NCBI RefSeq assembly: GCF_000176015.1
Contig: NZ_ACYY01000008.1
Span: 1 to 64,000, forward strand
DNA: 64,000 bases
Direction of reading: 5' to 3'
Source of the DNA: Rhodobacter ferrooxidans
GTDB lineage: Bacteria; Pseudomonadota; Alphaproteobacteria; Rhodobacterales; Rhodobacteraceae
The notes beneath the pieces are model-generated. The model worked only from the letters and a program-made list of their open reading frames with translations. It was not told where the DNA came from and searched no databases. This document shows positions 9,321-21,012 of the stretch, piece after piece. Positions within the stretch are counted from its first letter, which is position 1. Every line of letters starts with the position of its first letter. The position numbers and the translations under genes were made by a program.

Positions 9321-10769
9321 ATGCTTGATCTTCGCCCCGCCGGCTACATCATCGGAAATCTGCTTGTGGTTCTGGGTCTGCTGATGCTGATCCCGGCGGC
9401 GGTGGAATGGGCGGCGCAATCCGACAATGCCATGCCCTTCGTGCAATCGTCGTTTCTGACCACCGGCACCGGGCTGCTGCTGATGCTGGCGATGCGCAAC
9501 TCGCTGCGGCAGGGGCTGAACATCCGCATCGCCTTTGTGCTGACGCTGGGCATCTGGATCTTCGTGCCGATGTTCGCGGCCTTGCCGTTCATCTATGGCG
9601 CGCCCTGGCTGGGTTTTACCGATGCCTATTTCGAGGCGGTGTCGGGCATCACCACCACCGGATCGACCGTGGTCATCGGGCTGGATTTCCTGCCGCCGGG
9701 GATGAACCTGTGGCGCGGCATGCTGAACTGGATGGGCGGGCTGGGCATCGCATTTCTGGCGATGATCTTCCTGCCGGTGATGCGGGTTGGCGGCATGCAG
9801 TTCTTCCGCACCGAGGGCTTTGACACTTTCGGCAAGGTGCTGCCGCGCGCCAGCGACATCGCGCTGTCGTTGCTGGGGGTTTATGCCGGGCTGACGGTGA
9901 TCTGTGCCATGGTCTATTCGGCCCTGGGCATGACGCTGCTGGATGCGGTGGTGCATGGCATGGCCTCGATCGCCACAGGCGGGTTTTCACCGTCGGACAT
10001 GTCGTTCAACAAATACCGCGGCGCGATGGAATATGCAGGCACCCTGTTCATGATCCTCGGCTCGCTGCCCTATATCCGCTATGTGCAACTGATGACGGGC
10101 ACCGCCAAACCGCTGTTCAAGGATTTGCAGGTGCGATCCTACCTGTTGTGGATTGCGACGGCGACGGTGCTGGTGGCGCTGTGGCAGGCGCTGACCACCG
10201 GCGGCGAATTCGAGCCGACCTTCCGCGAGGCGCTGTTCAACCTGACCTCGATCATTTCCGGCACCGGGTTCTTTTCCGGCAATTTTGGCAACTGGGGCGG
10301 GCTGGCCTTGCTGGTGGCCTTCGTGCTGGGAATCATCGGCGGTTGTTCGGGGTCCAGTTCCGGGGCGCTGACAGTGTTCCGGGTGCAGCTTGCCGGGGCG
10401 GTGATTGTGGCGCAGGTGCGCCGGGTGGTCAGCCCCAACCAGATCGCCATGGTCAAATACGGCGGCCGCACCGTCGAGGACGACGTGATGAACGCGCTGA
10501 TCCTGTTCGTGTCGGCCTATATCCTGACGCTGGGCGTGCTGAGCGTGGCGATCACGCTGGCCGGGGTGGACATGATGTCGGGGCTGTTCGGCATCTGGAG
10601 TTCGATGGGCAACATCGGCTACGGCATCGGGCCGATGGTGGCGCCGACCGGCACCTACATCGATTTTCCCACCGCCGCGAAATGGCTGATGATTCTGGCG
10701 ATGCTGATGGGGCGGCTGTCGCTGATGGCGGTGCTGATCGTGCTGCTGCCGCGGTTCTGGCGGGCCTGA
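9321..10769 (+). CDS. trkH: TrkH family potassium uptake protein
   Basis: A 482-residue TrkH/KtrB-type membrane subunit that carries K+ through four pore loops. It has repeated membrane-pore-membrane units: AVSGITTTGSTV, ASIATGGFSPSDMSF, SIISGTGFFSGNFGNWG and SSMGNIGYGIGP are the four filter regions. The length is standard. TrkA, the regulatory subunit, is not in the window. TTGACA at 9283 could be a -35, but no good -10 follows, so readthrough from the copper ATPase gene is possible. A 7-bp hairpin separates it from the convergent gene. Confidence 0.95.
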   Translation: MLDLRPAGYIIGNLLVVLGLLMLIPAAVEWAAQSDNAMPFVQSSFLTTGTGLLLMLAMRNSLRQGLNIRIAFVLTLGIWIFVPMFAALPFIYGAPWLGFTDAYFEAVSGITTTGSTVVIGLDFLPPGMNLWRGMLNWMGGLGIAFLAMIFLPVMRVGGMQFFRTEGFDTFGKVLPRASDIALSLLGVYAGLTVICAMVYSALGMTLLDAVVHGMASIATGGFSPSDMSFNKYRGAMEYAGTLFMILGSLPYIRYVQLMTGTAKPLFKDLQVRSYLLWIATATVLVALWQALTTGGEFEPTFREALFNLTSIISGTGFFSGNFGNWGGLALLVAFVLGIIGGCSGSSSGALTVFRVQLAGAVIVAQVRRVVSPNQIAMVKYGGRTVEDDVMNALILFVSAYILTLGVLSVAITLAGVDMMSGLFGIWSSMGNIGYGIGPMVAPTGTYIDFPTAAKWLMILAMLMGRLSLMAVLIVLLPRFWRA

Positions 10770-10775
10770 TCCGGC

Positions 10776-10793
10776 GGCCGCAAGGCTGCGGCC
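10776..10793. terminator. Hairpin between convergent genes, possible bidirectional terminator
   Basis: GGCCGCA / AGGC loop / TGCGGCC lies in the 39-bp gap between trkH and the convergent secreted protein gene. It is a perfect 7-bp GC stem, but there is no T-run on either side. Confidence 0.4.
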
Positions 10794-10808
10794 CCCGGGT
10801 TCAGGCGT

Positions 10809-12623
10809 TCAGTTCCAGCACGACACCAGCACGGTCATGCCCTCGGCCAGCCCGGTCAGGTCTTCGGGGGCCAGCGCACCGGCACGGGCCGATGCGGCGG
10901 GGGTGATGCCCGCCTCGGCCAGTTTCGCGGCCAGGGCCGGGGCCGAGGCGGCAAAATCCACCCCGGCAGGCAGTTGCCGGGCGGCATCAGAGACGCGTGG
11001 CAGCAGCATCCCCAGCACCGAGCCCGCGCCATCCAGCACCGGCCCACCGGCATCACCCGCCAACACCGTCACCGCCAGCCGCACCATGCCGGGCTCGCCG
11101 TTCAGGCCGGTCGCGGCCTCCAGCGTGCCGAAGGACAGCACAGGTGCTGGCAGCAGGTCTTCGTAGGAATAGCCGGAAACCGCAATCTCGCCGCCAAGAC
11201 GCGCCGGCCCGGTCAGCAGTTCGGCCACCACGGCAGGTGCCAGCGGTTTGCGCGGCTTCAGCACCGCGATGCCCAGGGCGGCATCGGTCAGCACCACATC
11301 GGCCTCGGTATCGCCGTCCAGAGTGATGCGGCTGCAGTTCTGCACGGCTTCGGTGGTGGTCAGCACCGCCCCCGCCGCATCGACGTAAAAGCCGCTGCGC
11401 GACAGGCCGGGGCGGCGCACTTCCAGCCCTGACAACAGGCCTTGCCGCGCGGTATCGGGCATCGGCACCAGACCGGGGTCCAGCGCGCGATCCCCAACGC
11501 CCTTGAAGCTTTTCTGCATCGCCGCCAGCACCCGCGCCATGCGGTCTGCATCCTGATCCGGCCCCCATATCAGCATGTAGCCCTTGACCAGCCCGCCCGA
11601 CAGTTCGGCATAGCTGTGGCTTTGCACCGTGGCGCTGCGCCCGGTCAGGGTAAAGCTGCGCTCGTCGCGGCTGCGCTCGCCGTCCAGCGGCACCACTTCC
11701 AGCGTCTGCAGGATGTCGTAAAGGCCATAAAGCGTTGCCTGATCGCCGGGCTGGCTGATCAGGATCACCCGCACACCCGATCCGGCCTTTTCGGCGTAAT
11801 GCACGAAGGGCGGCTCGAAATGGTCAAACTGCACCAAGGCCAGCGGCAGGGTGATCTCGATGCCGGATTCCGGTTCCGTCACCAGTTGCAGCCCCAGTTC
11901 GGCCTGCGCCGTGCCATAGGCCGCCAGCAGGTCGGCACGCTGAGTGGTGGTCAGGATGCCGGTGGGCTCCAGCCCCGCGGCCTCTTGCCAGGCGGCCATG
12001 GATTTGCGGGTGCCGGGACCGAAGGCGCCGTCGATCGCCGCATTGTAATGGCCGAACCATTGCAGCGCGGTCTGCAGCGCCTTGCGGTCGTCGGCGGCAA
12101 GGGCGGCCTCGGAGCGGCGGGCCTCGGCCGGGGTTTCCTCGATGAAAACGGGTTCGGGGACGGGCAGGGGGGCCACCACCGCCACTTCCGGTTCGGGGGC
12201 CGCTTCGGGTGCGGCTTCGGGGATGGCTTCAGGTGCCACGGCTTCGGGCGTCACCGCCTCGGGGGCCGCCGCTTGCGGCAACACCGCCCCGGGACCGACA
12301 GGCCAGAACTGGTTGCGATAGACCCGGCCATCGGCGATGAAGCTGTCGGCGGGCACCAGCCGTTCGGCCTTCAACTCTGCCAGTCGCGTTGGTGCCAGAC
12401 CGGCGTCATAGGGGCCGATGGCGATGGCATACCACCCCGAGCCCATCTGGAACCCCGCGACATCGGGGAACACGCCGGTATAGGCCCGCGCCCGACCCTC
12501 GGCCTCGGCCAGCGTCGGCTGCGCTTCGATCTGCAACCAGACCTGCTGTTGCGCCTGCACCGCAACGGGTGTTGAAACCAGCAACGCCAGCATCAGGCCA
12601 AGAAAGAAAATCACTCGCGTCAT
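10809..12623 (-). CDS. Secreted SPOR-like/peptidoglycan-binding protein with a degenerate trypsin-like domain
   Basis: About 604 residues. A signal peptide (VIFFLGLMLALLVST, then PVAVQA before QQQ) targets it to the periplasm. A SPOR-like segment follows (WLQIEAQPTLAEAEGRA, SGWYAIAIGPYD), then an Ala/Pro/Glu-rich linker, a peptidoglycan_binding_1 motif (FGHYNAAIDGAFGPGTRKSM), a middle region of unknown fold, and a C-terminal trypsin-like domain (about residues 411-540). In that domain the usual NAHVV is TTTEAV, the D of DLAVL is G (ALGIAVL) and GDSGGP is GDAGGP near residue 525, so all three catalytic positions appear lost. An alternative start 30 bp upstream (MRRKRRG) is possible. The inferred role is a cell-envelope scaffold rather than a protease. 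Confidence 0.75.
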   Translation of the reverse strand: MTRVIFFLGLMLALLVSTPVAVQAQQQVWLQIEAQPTLAEAEGRARAYTGVFPDVAGFQMGSGWYAIAIGPYDAGLAPTRLAELKAERLVPADSFIADGRVYRNQFWPVGPGAVLPQAAAPEAVTPEAVAPEAIPEAAPEAAPEPEVAVVAPLPVPEPVFIEETPAEARRSEAALAADDRKALQTALQWFGHYNAAIDGAFGPGTRKSMAAWQEAAGLEPTGILTTTQRADLLAAYGTAQAELGLQLVTEPESGIEITLPLALVQFDHFEPPFVHYAEKAGSGVRVILISQPGDQATLYGLYDILQTLEVVPLDGERSRDERSFTLTGRSATVQSHSYAELSGGLVKGYMLIWGPDQDADRMARVLAAMQKSFKGVGDRALDPGLVPMPDTARQGLLSGLEVRRPGLSRSGFYVDAAGAVLTTTEAVQNCSRITLDGDTEADVVLTDAALGIAVLKPRKPLAPAVVAELLTGPARLGGEIAVSGYSYEDLLPAPVLSFGTLEAATGLNGEPGMVRLAVTVLAGDAGGPVLDGAGSVLGMLLPRVSDAARQLPAGVDFAASAPALAAKLAEAGITPAASARAGALAPEDLTGLAEGMTVLVSCWN

Positions 12624-12729
12624 CTGGTTCAAACCCCGTCTTTTTCGTCGCATCCGCGCATTTTGGCGACCCTAGCAGAGCGTTTGCCGGATGCACGCCG
12701 ATTCTGGCGCGCAGCGGTGCCGCCCCGCA

Positions 12730-12758
12730 TTGACCACCTGCCGCCTTCTGCCTATGCA
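12730..12758 (+). promoter_or_regulatory. Sigma70-type promoter of glyQ
   Basis: TTGACC (12730-12735), exactly 17 nt, then TATGCA (12753-12758). Transcription would begin near 12765, about 30 nt before the glyQ ATG. Both hexamers and the spacing are good. It serves the glyQ-DUF6446-glyS cluster. Confidence 0.6.
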
Positions 12759-12796
12759 GAGGGCGCTTTTCAAGAGGTTCGGCCCAGAGGTTCGAC

Positions 12797-13720
12797 ATGG
12801 CATCCAAGGCAGCCGCCCCGCGCAGCTTTCAGGAAATCATCCTGCGGCTGATGACCTATTGGTCGGCCAAGGGCTGCGCCGTGCTGCAACCCTATGACAT
12901 GGAGGTGGGGGCGGGCACCTTCCACCCGGCGACCACGCTGCGGGCGCTGGGGTCGCGCCCCTGGGCTGCGGCTTACGTGCAACCCTCGCGCCGCCCCACC
13001 GATGGCCGCTATGGCGAGAACCCCAACCGCTTGCAGCATTACTACCAGTATCAGGTGCTGATCAAACCCTCGCCGCCCGATCTTCAGGCGCTGTATCTGG
13101 GGTCATTGCAGGCCATCGGCATCGACGCCGACCTGCACGACATCCGCTTTGTCGAGGATGACTGGGAAAGCCCGACGCTGGGCGCCTGGGGCCTGGGCTG
13201 GGAGGTGTGGTGCGACGGCATGGAGGTCAGCCAGTTCACCTATTTCCAGCAGGTCGGCGGCCACGATTGCCGCCCGGTGGCGGGGGAACTCACCTACGGG
13301 TTGGAGCGGTTGGCGATGTATGTGCTGGGGGTCGATCACGTCATGGACATGCCGTTCAACGACCCGGATGCACCGATCCCGCTGAAATACGGCGATATTT
13401 TCCGGCAGACCGAGCAGGAATACAGCCGCTGGAACTTCGATCAGGCCGATACCGCAATGCTGCTGCAACATTTTCAGGATGCCGAGGCCGAATGTGCCCG
13501 CATCCTGAACGCCCCGGGGCTGGACAAGGCCGGGCGGCTGATCGTGATGGCGCATCCGGCCTATGACCAGTGCATCAAGGCCAGCCACCTGTTCAACCTT
13601 CTGGACGCCCGCGGGGTGATTTCCGTCACCGAACGGCAGGCCTATATCGGCCGGGTGCGCGCCCTTGCCAAAGCCTGCGCCGATGCTTTCGTGCTGACCG
13701 AAGCCGGGGGTGCGGCGTGA
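12797..13720 (+). CDS. glyQ: Glycine--tRNA ligase alpha subunit
   Basis: The 307-residue catalytic subunit of the bacterial alpha2beta2 glycyl-tRNA synthetase, which activates glycine with ATP in the cytosol. Highly conserved stretches are visible throughout: [75 protein letters not shown] and [13 protein letters not shown]. An AGAGG ribosome site sits 6 nt before the ATG, downstream of a clear promoter. The stop codon overlaps the GTG start of the next gene (GTGA), so the cluster is translationally coupled to the DUF6446-like gene and then glyS. Confidence 0.98.
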   Translation: MASKAAAPRSFQEIILRLMTYWSAKGCAVLQPYDMEVGAGTFHPATTLRALGSRPWAAAYVQPSRRPTDGRYGENPNRLQHYYQYQVLIKPSPPDLQALYLGSLQAIGIDADLHDIRFVEDDWESPTLGAWGLGWEVWCDGMEVSQFTYFQQVGGHDCRPVAGELTYGLERLAMYVLGVDHVMDMPFNDPDAPIPLKYGDIFRQTEQEYSRWNFDQADTAMLLQHFQDAEAECARILNAPGLDKAGRLIVMAHPAYDQCIKASHLFNLLDARGVISVTERQAYIGRVRALAKACADAFVLTEAGGAA

Positions 13721-14130
13721 TCGGATTGCTGAGCCTTGGCTGGCGACTGGCCGCCGCGGTGCCGGTGGCGTTCTTCCCCGGCGCCGAAATCCGCCTGACC
13801 CCGATCATCGGGGCGGCGCCCGAAGTGATCCTTGCCAACGACATCACCGAAACCGGCACCGAGGCGCCCTTGCAGTTCCGCGCCTGTTTCACCACGCCGA
13901 TGAGCCAGGCGCTGCTGACCGAAACCTACCGGGTCTATGACGCCGCCACCCCGCCCGCCGCCGACCTCGACTGTTTCGATACCGGAAACATTGCCGCAGC
14001 CCTGCACACCGGCGAGGCCATCGCCTTTCTGTCCGAACCCGGCATTGCCCCCGGCATCGACCGCGTGGTGGCGGTCTATGCCGATGGCCGCGCCTATGCC
14101 TGGCACCAACCGACCGCATCCAGAGAGTGA
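13717..14130 (+). CDS. DUF6446-like envelope protein between glyQ and glyS
   Basis: A 137-residue protein starting at GTG (13717), whose GTGA overlaps the glyQ stop. The N-terminus ([19 protein letters not shown]) is hydrophobic and probably a membrane anchor or uncleaved signal. The core has [35 protein letters not shown] and the C-terminal [11 protein letters not shown], which I recognise as the uncharacterised DUF6446 family usually found between glyQ and glyS in Rhodobacterales. Two cysteines, in RACF and DCFD, are spaced for a possible disulfide. The function is unknown; the fixed position suggests cotranscription rather than a proven role in charging. Confidence 0.75.
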   Translation: MIGLLSLGWRLAAAVPVAFFPGAEIRLTPIIGAAPEVILANDITETGTEAPLQFRACFTTPMSQALLTETYRVYDAATPPAADLDCFDTGNIAAALHTGEAIAFLSEPGIAPGIDRVVAVYADGRAYAWHQPTASRE

Positions 14131-14133
14131 CCC

Positions 14134-16374
14134 ATGCCCGATCTGCTGATTGAACTCTTTTCCGAGGAAATCCCGGCCCGGATGCAGGCGCGGGCGGCGG
14201 CGGATCTGAAAAAGCTGGTCACCGACGGGCTGGTCGAGGCCGGGCTGACCTATGCCGGGGCAGGCGCCTTCTCCACCCCGCGCCGTCTGGTGCTGTCGCT
14301 GGAGGGGTTGACCGCCCACAGCCAGGCCCTGCGCGAGGAACGCAAAGGCCCCGCCGCCACCGCCCCCGAGGCCGCGTTACAAGGCTTCCTGCGCTCCACC
14401 GGCCTTGCGCGCGAGCAGCTGGAATTGCGCGACGACAAGAAGGGTCAGGTCTGGTTCGCGGTGATCGAAAAGCCGGGCCGCGCGGCGGCGGCGATCGTGG
14501 CCGAAGTGCTGGAAGCCACCATCCGCAATTTTCCCTGGCCGAAATCAATGCGTTGGGGCACGGGCTCCTTGCGCTGGGTGCGCCCCTTGCATTCCATCCT
14601 CTGCCTGCTGACCGACGAGCACGGCCCGCAAGTCGTGCCCCTGAGCGTCGATCACCTGAACGCCGGTGCCACCACCGAAGGCCACCGCTTCATGTCGCCC
14701 GGCCGCTTTGCGGTGACGGGTTTCGACGACTACGCCGCCAAACTGAAACGCGCCCATGTGATCCTCGACCCCGCCGCGCGCGAGGCGCAAATCTGGCACG
14801 ACGCCACCACGCAAGCCTTCGCCCGCGGCCTTGAAGTCGTCCCCGACGCCGGCCTTTTGGCCGAGGTAGCGGGCCTCGTGGAATGGCCGGTGGTGCTTCT
14901 GGGCGCCATCGCCCCCGGCTTTCTCGACCTGCCGCCCGAGGTGCTGCAAACCTCGATGCGCACGCATCAGAAATTCTTCTCGGTGAAGAACCCGAAAACC
15001 GGCCGCATCGAAGGCTTCGTCACTGTTGCCAACCGCGAAACAGCGGACCACGGCGCCACCATCCTTGCCGGCAACAACAAGGTGCTGTCGGCCCGGCTGT
15101 CGGATGCCAAGTTCTTCTGGGAAAACGACCTGCGCACCGTTCACGCCGTGGGGATGGAGGGCATGGCCGCGGGTCTGGCCCATGTCACCTTCCACAACAA
15201 GCTCGGTTCGCAGGCCGATCGCGTGGCCCGCATCGAGGCGCTTGCCCGCGAAATCGCCCCCCTCGTCGGCGCCGCCCCCGACCTCGCCGCCGAGGCCGCC
15301 CGCATCTGCAAGGCCGACCTGCAATCGGCCATGGTCGCCGAATTCCCCGAGCTGCAAGGCCTGATGGGCCGCTACTACGCCACCGCCGCCGGCCACGACG
15401 ATGGCGTGCCCGAAGCCTGCGAGATGCACTGGAAACCCCTCGGCGCCGCCGACGATGTGCCCACCGATCCCGTCAGCGTGGCCGTGGCACTGGCCGACAA
15501 GATCGACACCCTGACCGGCTTCTGGGCGATCGACGAGAAACCCACCGGCAGCAAAGACCCCTTCGCCCTGCGCCGCGCGGCGCTGGGGGTGATCAGGTTG
15601 GTGCTGGGGAATGGGGTGCGGGCGAGCCTCATCAAAGCAATGAATACAGGGGAGAAGGGCCACATTTTCCACCGTGTAGCCGTCAAGGAGAGGGAAAAGC
15701 AGGACGTTCTAGATGCTCTTGAAGTAAATGTTGGCGCTCGTGAAGAAATCACCACTATTCGCAGAACCGCGACTGTCGAGACTGGCACCAGAGTCCTAGT
15801 TTCTGGAAGCTTTGACGACGGGACAGCACTGCATGCATCGACTCAAGTGCTGGACCTCCTCGCCTTCTTCCACGACCGCCTGAAAGTCTTCCTGAAAGAC
15901 CAGGGCATCCGCCATGACGTGATCGACGCCTGCCTTGCCATGCCCGGCAACGACGACCTCACCCTCTTGGTCAAACGCGCGCAATCCCTCGCGGCCTTCC
16001 TGAAAACCGAAGACGGCCCCAACCTGCTGCAAGGCTTCAAACGCGCCAACGCCCTGCTCAGCCAGGCCGAGGCCAAGGACGGCGTCGAATACTCCTACGG
16101 CGCCGACCCCAAATTCGCGGAAACCGATGAAGAACGCGCCCTGTTCACCGCCCTCGACCAGGCCGAAGCCGTCCTCACCCCGGCGATGAAAACCGAAGAC
16201 TTCGCCGCCGCCATGGCCGCCATGGCCACACTGCGCGCCCCGGTCGACGCCTTCTTCGAGGCGGTTCAAGTCAACAGCGACAACCCCATCACCCGCCGCA
16301 ACCGCCTGAACCTGCTGCACCGTATCCGCAGCCTCTGCGCGCAAGTGGCCGACCTCACCAAGATCGAAGGCTGA
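14134..16374 (+). CDS. glyS: Glycine--tRNA ligase beta subunit, with an internal low-GC segment
   Basis: The 746-residue beta subunit of glycyl-tRNA synthetase, which binds tRNA. The N-terminus MPDLLIELFSEEIPARMQ, the FSTPRRLVL segment, the HD-like region (HNKLGSQADR), and the C-terminal anticodon-binding part (FFEAVQVNSDNP) are all typical. The gene begins 3 bp after the DUF6446 stop. The oddity is a block at about 15640-15850 (residues 503-572) with codons rare elsewhere here (AGG, AGA, CTA, GTA, TCT) and 52% GC over 15661-15840. Alignable family sequence resumes at LLAFFHDRLKVFLKDQGIRHD. The frame is intact throughout, so the protein is probably functional. Confidence 0.95.
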   Translation: MPDLLIELFSEEIPARMQARAAADLKKLVTDGLVEAGLTYAGAGAFSTPRRLVLSLEGLTAHSQALREERKGPAATAPEAALQGFLRSTGLAREQLELRDDKKGQVWFAVIEKPGRAAAAIVAEVLEATIRNFPWPKSMRWGTGSLRWVRPLHSILCLLTDEHGPQVVPLSVDHLNAGATTEGHRFMSPGRFAVTGFDDYAAKLKRAHVILDPAAREAQIWHDATTQAFARGLEVVPDAGLLAEVAGLVEWPVVLLGAIAPGFLDLPPEVLQTSMRTHQKFFSVKNPKTGRIEGFVTVANRETADHGATILAGNNKVLSARLSDAKFFWENDLRTVHAVGMEGMAAGLAHVTFHNKLGSQADRVARIEALAREIAPLVGAAPDLAAEAARICKADLQSAMVAEFPELQGLMGRYYATAAGHDDGVPEACEMHWKPLGAADDVPTDPVSVAVALADKIDTLTGFWAIDEKPTGSKDPFALRRAALGVIRLVLGNGVRASLIKAMNTGEKGHIFHRVAVKEREKQDVLDALEVNVGAREEITTIRRTATVETGTRVLVSGSFDDGTALHASTQVLDLLAFFHDRLKVFLKDQGIRHDVIDACLAMPGNDDLTLLVKRAQSLAAFLKTEDGPNLLQGFKRANALLSQAEAKDGVEYSYGADPKFAETDEERALFTALDQAEAVLTPAMKTEDFAAAMAAMATLRAPVDAFFEAVQVNSDNPITRRNRLNLLHRIRSLCAQVADLTKIEG

Positions 16375-16380
16375 CCCATT

Positions 16381-16431
16381 CACCTTTGAACAAATATCCT
16401 CGGGGGGGTGCGGGGGGCAGATAGCCCCCGT
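16381..16431 (-). repeat. Dispersed intergenic hairpin repeat, copy 1
   Basis: Read on the minus strand: a G5/C5 hairpin, then ACCCCCCCGAGGATATTTG and TTCAAAGG. It shares its architecture and the GGATATTTGnnCAAAGG tail with copies at 23381 and 28715. It lies between glyS and the PPDK-like gene and may act as an imperfect terminator. Confidence 0.7.
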
Positions 16432-16497
16432 CTGTCCGCAACGCTTGCGCCACCCCCCGATAAGACTATGCTGCACCCGAACCCGAAAGGCGCCGCA

Positions 16498-19041
<2,544 letters not shown>

Positions 19042-19123
19042 AACTATCGTTAGATTAACGCTAGATACGCCCCACAAGGGCTTGAGTTTTCTAGGGCTTT
19101 TCAAAAAGTGCTTCGGCGGGTTT

Positions 19124-19147
19124 CCGCGCAGAATCGCGGCCTTTTGT
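19124..19147 (+). terminator. Weak candidate terminator after the PPDK-like gene
   Basis: CCGCG / CAGAAT loop / CGCGG followed by CCTTTTGTG. The stem is only 5 bp and the T-run is short. It lies 80 bp past the stop codon and well before the hydrolase start. Confidence 0.4.
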
Positions 19148-19272
19148 GTGGCATTTTTGCCACCGGGGTGGACGATGCCGCAATGCAGCGTCTATTTCCG
19201 GCCCCTGTTGCCATCGAACCCTCAAAGACACCCCGCTGGCAGCAGGCTGAAATAGACCGGGAACAACCGAAA

Positions 19273-19953
19273 ATGCGCTTGCTTGAGATATGGACGCGTG
19301 CCGCAATGGCGCTGATTGTCCTTGCCGGAGCGGCCTTCGCCGATGTGACGGTGAGCCAGTCCAACGACCCCACCGCCGCGATTGGCGGCAAGCTTTCCGC
19401 GCTGCTGGGCGGTGAACGCCAGGCGCTGCAACAACTGGCGCCGGTGCAATTGCAGGCGGTGGCCAATGGCGTCGCTGCCCCCTCGCGCAAGAAGTCCGAG
19501 GCGCCGGGTGCCGTTCGCCATGACGCGGCCTGGCTGGCGACACTGCCGCCCGCCACTGGCGATGCGCAATGGCAATGCCTGACCAAGGCACTGTATTTCG
19601 AAGCCCGCGGCGAGACCGTGAAGGGCGAATTCGCGGTGGCCGAGGTAATCCTGAACCGGGTGGACAGCCCGCGCTATCCCGGCACCATCTGCGGTGTGGT
19701 CAATCAGGGCGGTAACGGCGGGTGCCAGTTTTCCTTCACCTGCGACGGCTATTCCGACCGCATCCACGAACCGGCGGCCTATGCTCAGGCCGGCAAGATC
19801 GCCCGGCTGATGCTGGACGGAGCACCGCGGTCGCTGACGCTGGGGGCCACGCATTTCCACACACGCAACGTGCGGCCCGGCTGGGCCAACCGCTTTGCCC
19901 GCACCGCCGCCATCGGTGCGCATCTGTTCTACCGCCAGCCCTCGGGGTCCTGA
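19273..19953 (+). CDS. Cell wall hydrolase of the SleB family
   Basis: A 226-residue exported peptidoglycan hydrolase. The signal sequence MRLLEIWTRAAMALIVLAG ends AAFADV. After a linker comes the SleB/Hydrolase_2 domain: CLTKALYFEARGETVKGEFA with the catalytic Glu of YFEARGE, AEVILNRVDSPRYPGTICGVV, and CQFSFTCDG with conserved cysteines, then ATHFHTRNVRPGW. It is probably a lytic transglycosylase or amidase-like enzyme in wall remodelling. The ATG at 19273 is chosen because it opens directly with the signal peptide; the longer frame from 19108 (TTG) crosses a possible terminator hairpin. A 230-bp untranslated gap precedes it. FolB follows after about 100 bp. Confidence 0.88.
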   Translation: MRLLEIWTRAAMALIVLAGAAFADVTVSQSNDPTAAIGGKLSALLGGERQALQQLAPVQLQAVANGVAAPSRKKSEAPGAVRHDAAWLATLPPATGDAQWQCLTKALYFEARGETVKGEFAVAEVILNRVDSPRYPGTICGVVNQGGNGGCQFSFTCDGYSDRIHEPAAYAQAGKIARLMLDGAPRSLTLGATHFHTRNVRPGWANRFARTAAIGAHLFYRQPSGS

Positions 19954-20056
19954 CCGCGGCAATGTCGCGGCTCTTGCCTTGCCTGCCGCCTTCGGGCAAG
20001 GCAGGCGCGCGCGGGCGGCTATCCTGCGCAAGCCGCAGTGGCGGCCGGAGGCCCGG

Positions 20057-20965
20057 ATGACCAGCGATACCAGTCTTGCCTTTGCGCATCCCGAGGAACG
20101 GGCGGCGGCTTCGGCCTCTGCCGACCCGCGCGACCGCATTTCCTTGCGCGACCATGTGGTCGAGGTCGAGATCGGCGCGTTTCAGCAGGAACGCGGCACG
20201 CGGCAGCGGGTGCGTTTCAACGTGGTGGTCGAGGTGCGGCCGCACCCGGCGCCGCTGCTGGACGATGTGGACCGCATCCTTTCGTATGATCGCATCACCG
20301 AGGCGATTGCCGCCGAGCTTGCCGCCGAGCGGCTGAACCTGCTGGAGACCCTGGCCGAGAAGGTGGCCGAGCGTATCCTGGCGGAACCTCCCGCCATGCG
20401 GGTGTTCGTGCGGGTGGAAAAGCTCGATCGCGGGCCGGGGGCGCTGGGGGTCGAGATCGTGCGTAGCCGCGCCGAAGTGCCGGTGCGCGCCGTGGCCGCC
20501 GATGGGGCGGAAGCCGCCTTGCATCCGCTGCTGGTCTATCTGGACAATGCGGCGATTGCGGCACCTGATCTGGCGGCACGGCTGGATGGCTGGCAGGCGC
20601 AGGGCTTGCCGGTGATCCTGACCGTTGGTCTGCCCGACACGCCGCGCCCGCTGACCGGCCACCGCCCGACCCAGCGGCGGATTGATCTCTTGGCCATCGA
20701 GCAGAACGCCTGGGTGCTGGCCGCCCGCGACCCGCGCTGCGTGGTGGTGGCGACCCGGACCGAGATCGACTGGGCGATGCGGCATGGCAAGATGATCGTC
20801 TGGGCGCCGTCGAAACTGGTGCTGGATGCGGTTGACGGGCCGCAATCGCGCGATCCGGTGGCGCTGGCGCTGTGGCTGGCGGAAATGCTGGCGGCGGCGC
20901 GGATGATCGTTCACGGCGCTGTAACACTTCCGGCGGGAAGCCGCGTGCCGGTGCTGGCGGCTTAG
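20057..20965 (+). CDS. folB: Dihydroneopterin aldolase with C-terminal extension
   Basis: 302 residues. The first ~130 residues are the FolB fold (RISLRDHVVEVEIGAFQQERG, YDRITEAIAAEL, LNLLETLAEKVAERIL, RVEKLDRGPGALGVEI) that splits dihydroneopterin to 6-hydroxymethyl-dihydropterin in folate synthesis. The remaining ~170 residues (LVYLDNAAIAAPDLAARL, GLPVILTVGLPD, WVLAARDPRCVVVATRTEID) are an extra domain that I recall from Rhodobacterales FolB proteins and whose role is unknown. Ordinary FolB is about 120 residues. A GGAGG site lies just before the ATG. It forms a folB-folP-glmM cluster. Confidence 0.88.
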   Translation: MTSDTSLAFAHPEERAAASASADPRDRISLRDHVVEVEIGAFQQERGTRQRVRFNVVVEVRPHPAPLLDDVDRILSYDRITEAIAAELAAERLNLLETLAEKVAERILAEPPAMRVFVRVEKLDRGPGALGVEIVRSRAEVPVRAVAADGAEAALHPLLVYLDNAAIAAPDLAARLDGWQAQGLPVILTVGLPDTPRPLTGHRPTQRRIDLLAIEQNAWVLAARDPRCVVVATRTEIDWAMRHGKMIVWAPSKLVLDAVDGPQSRDPVALALWLAEMLAAARMIVHGAVTLPAGSRVPVLAA

Positions 20966-21012
20966 GGGCGAAGGGCTTGCCAAGCGGGCGGCAAAGGCCC
21001 TAACGAGGGGGC

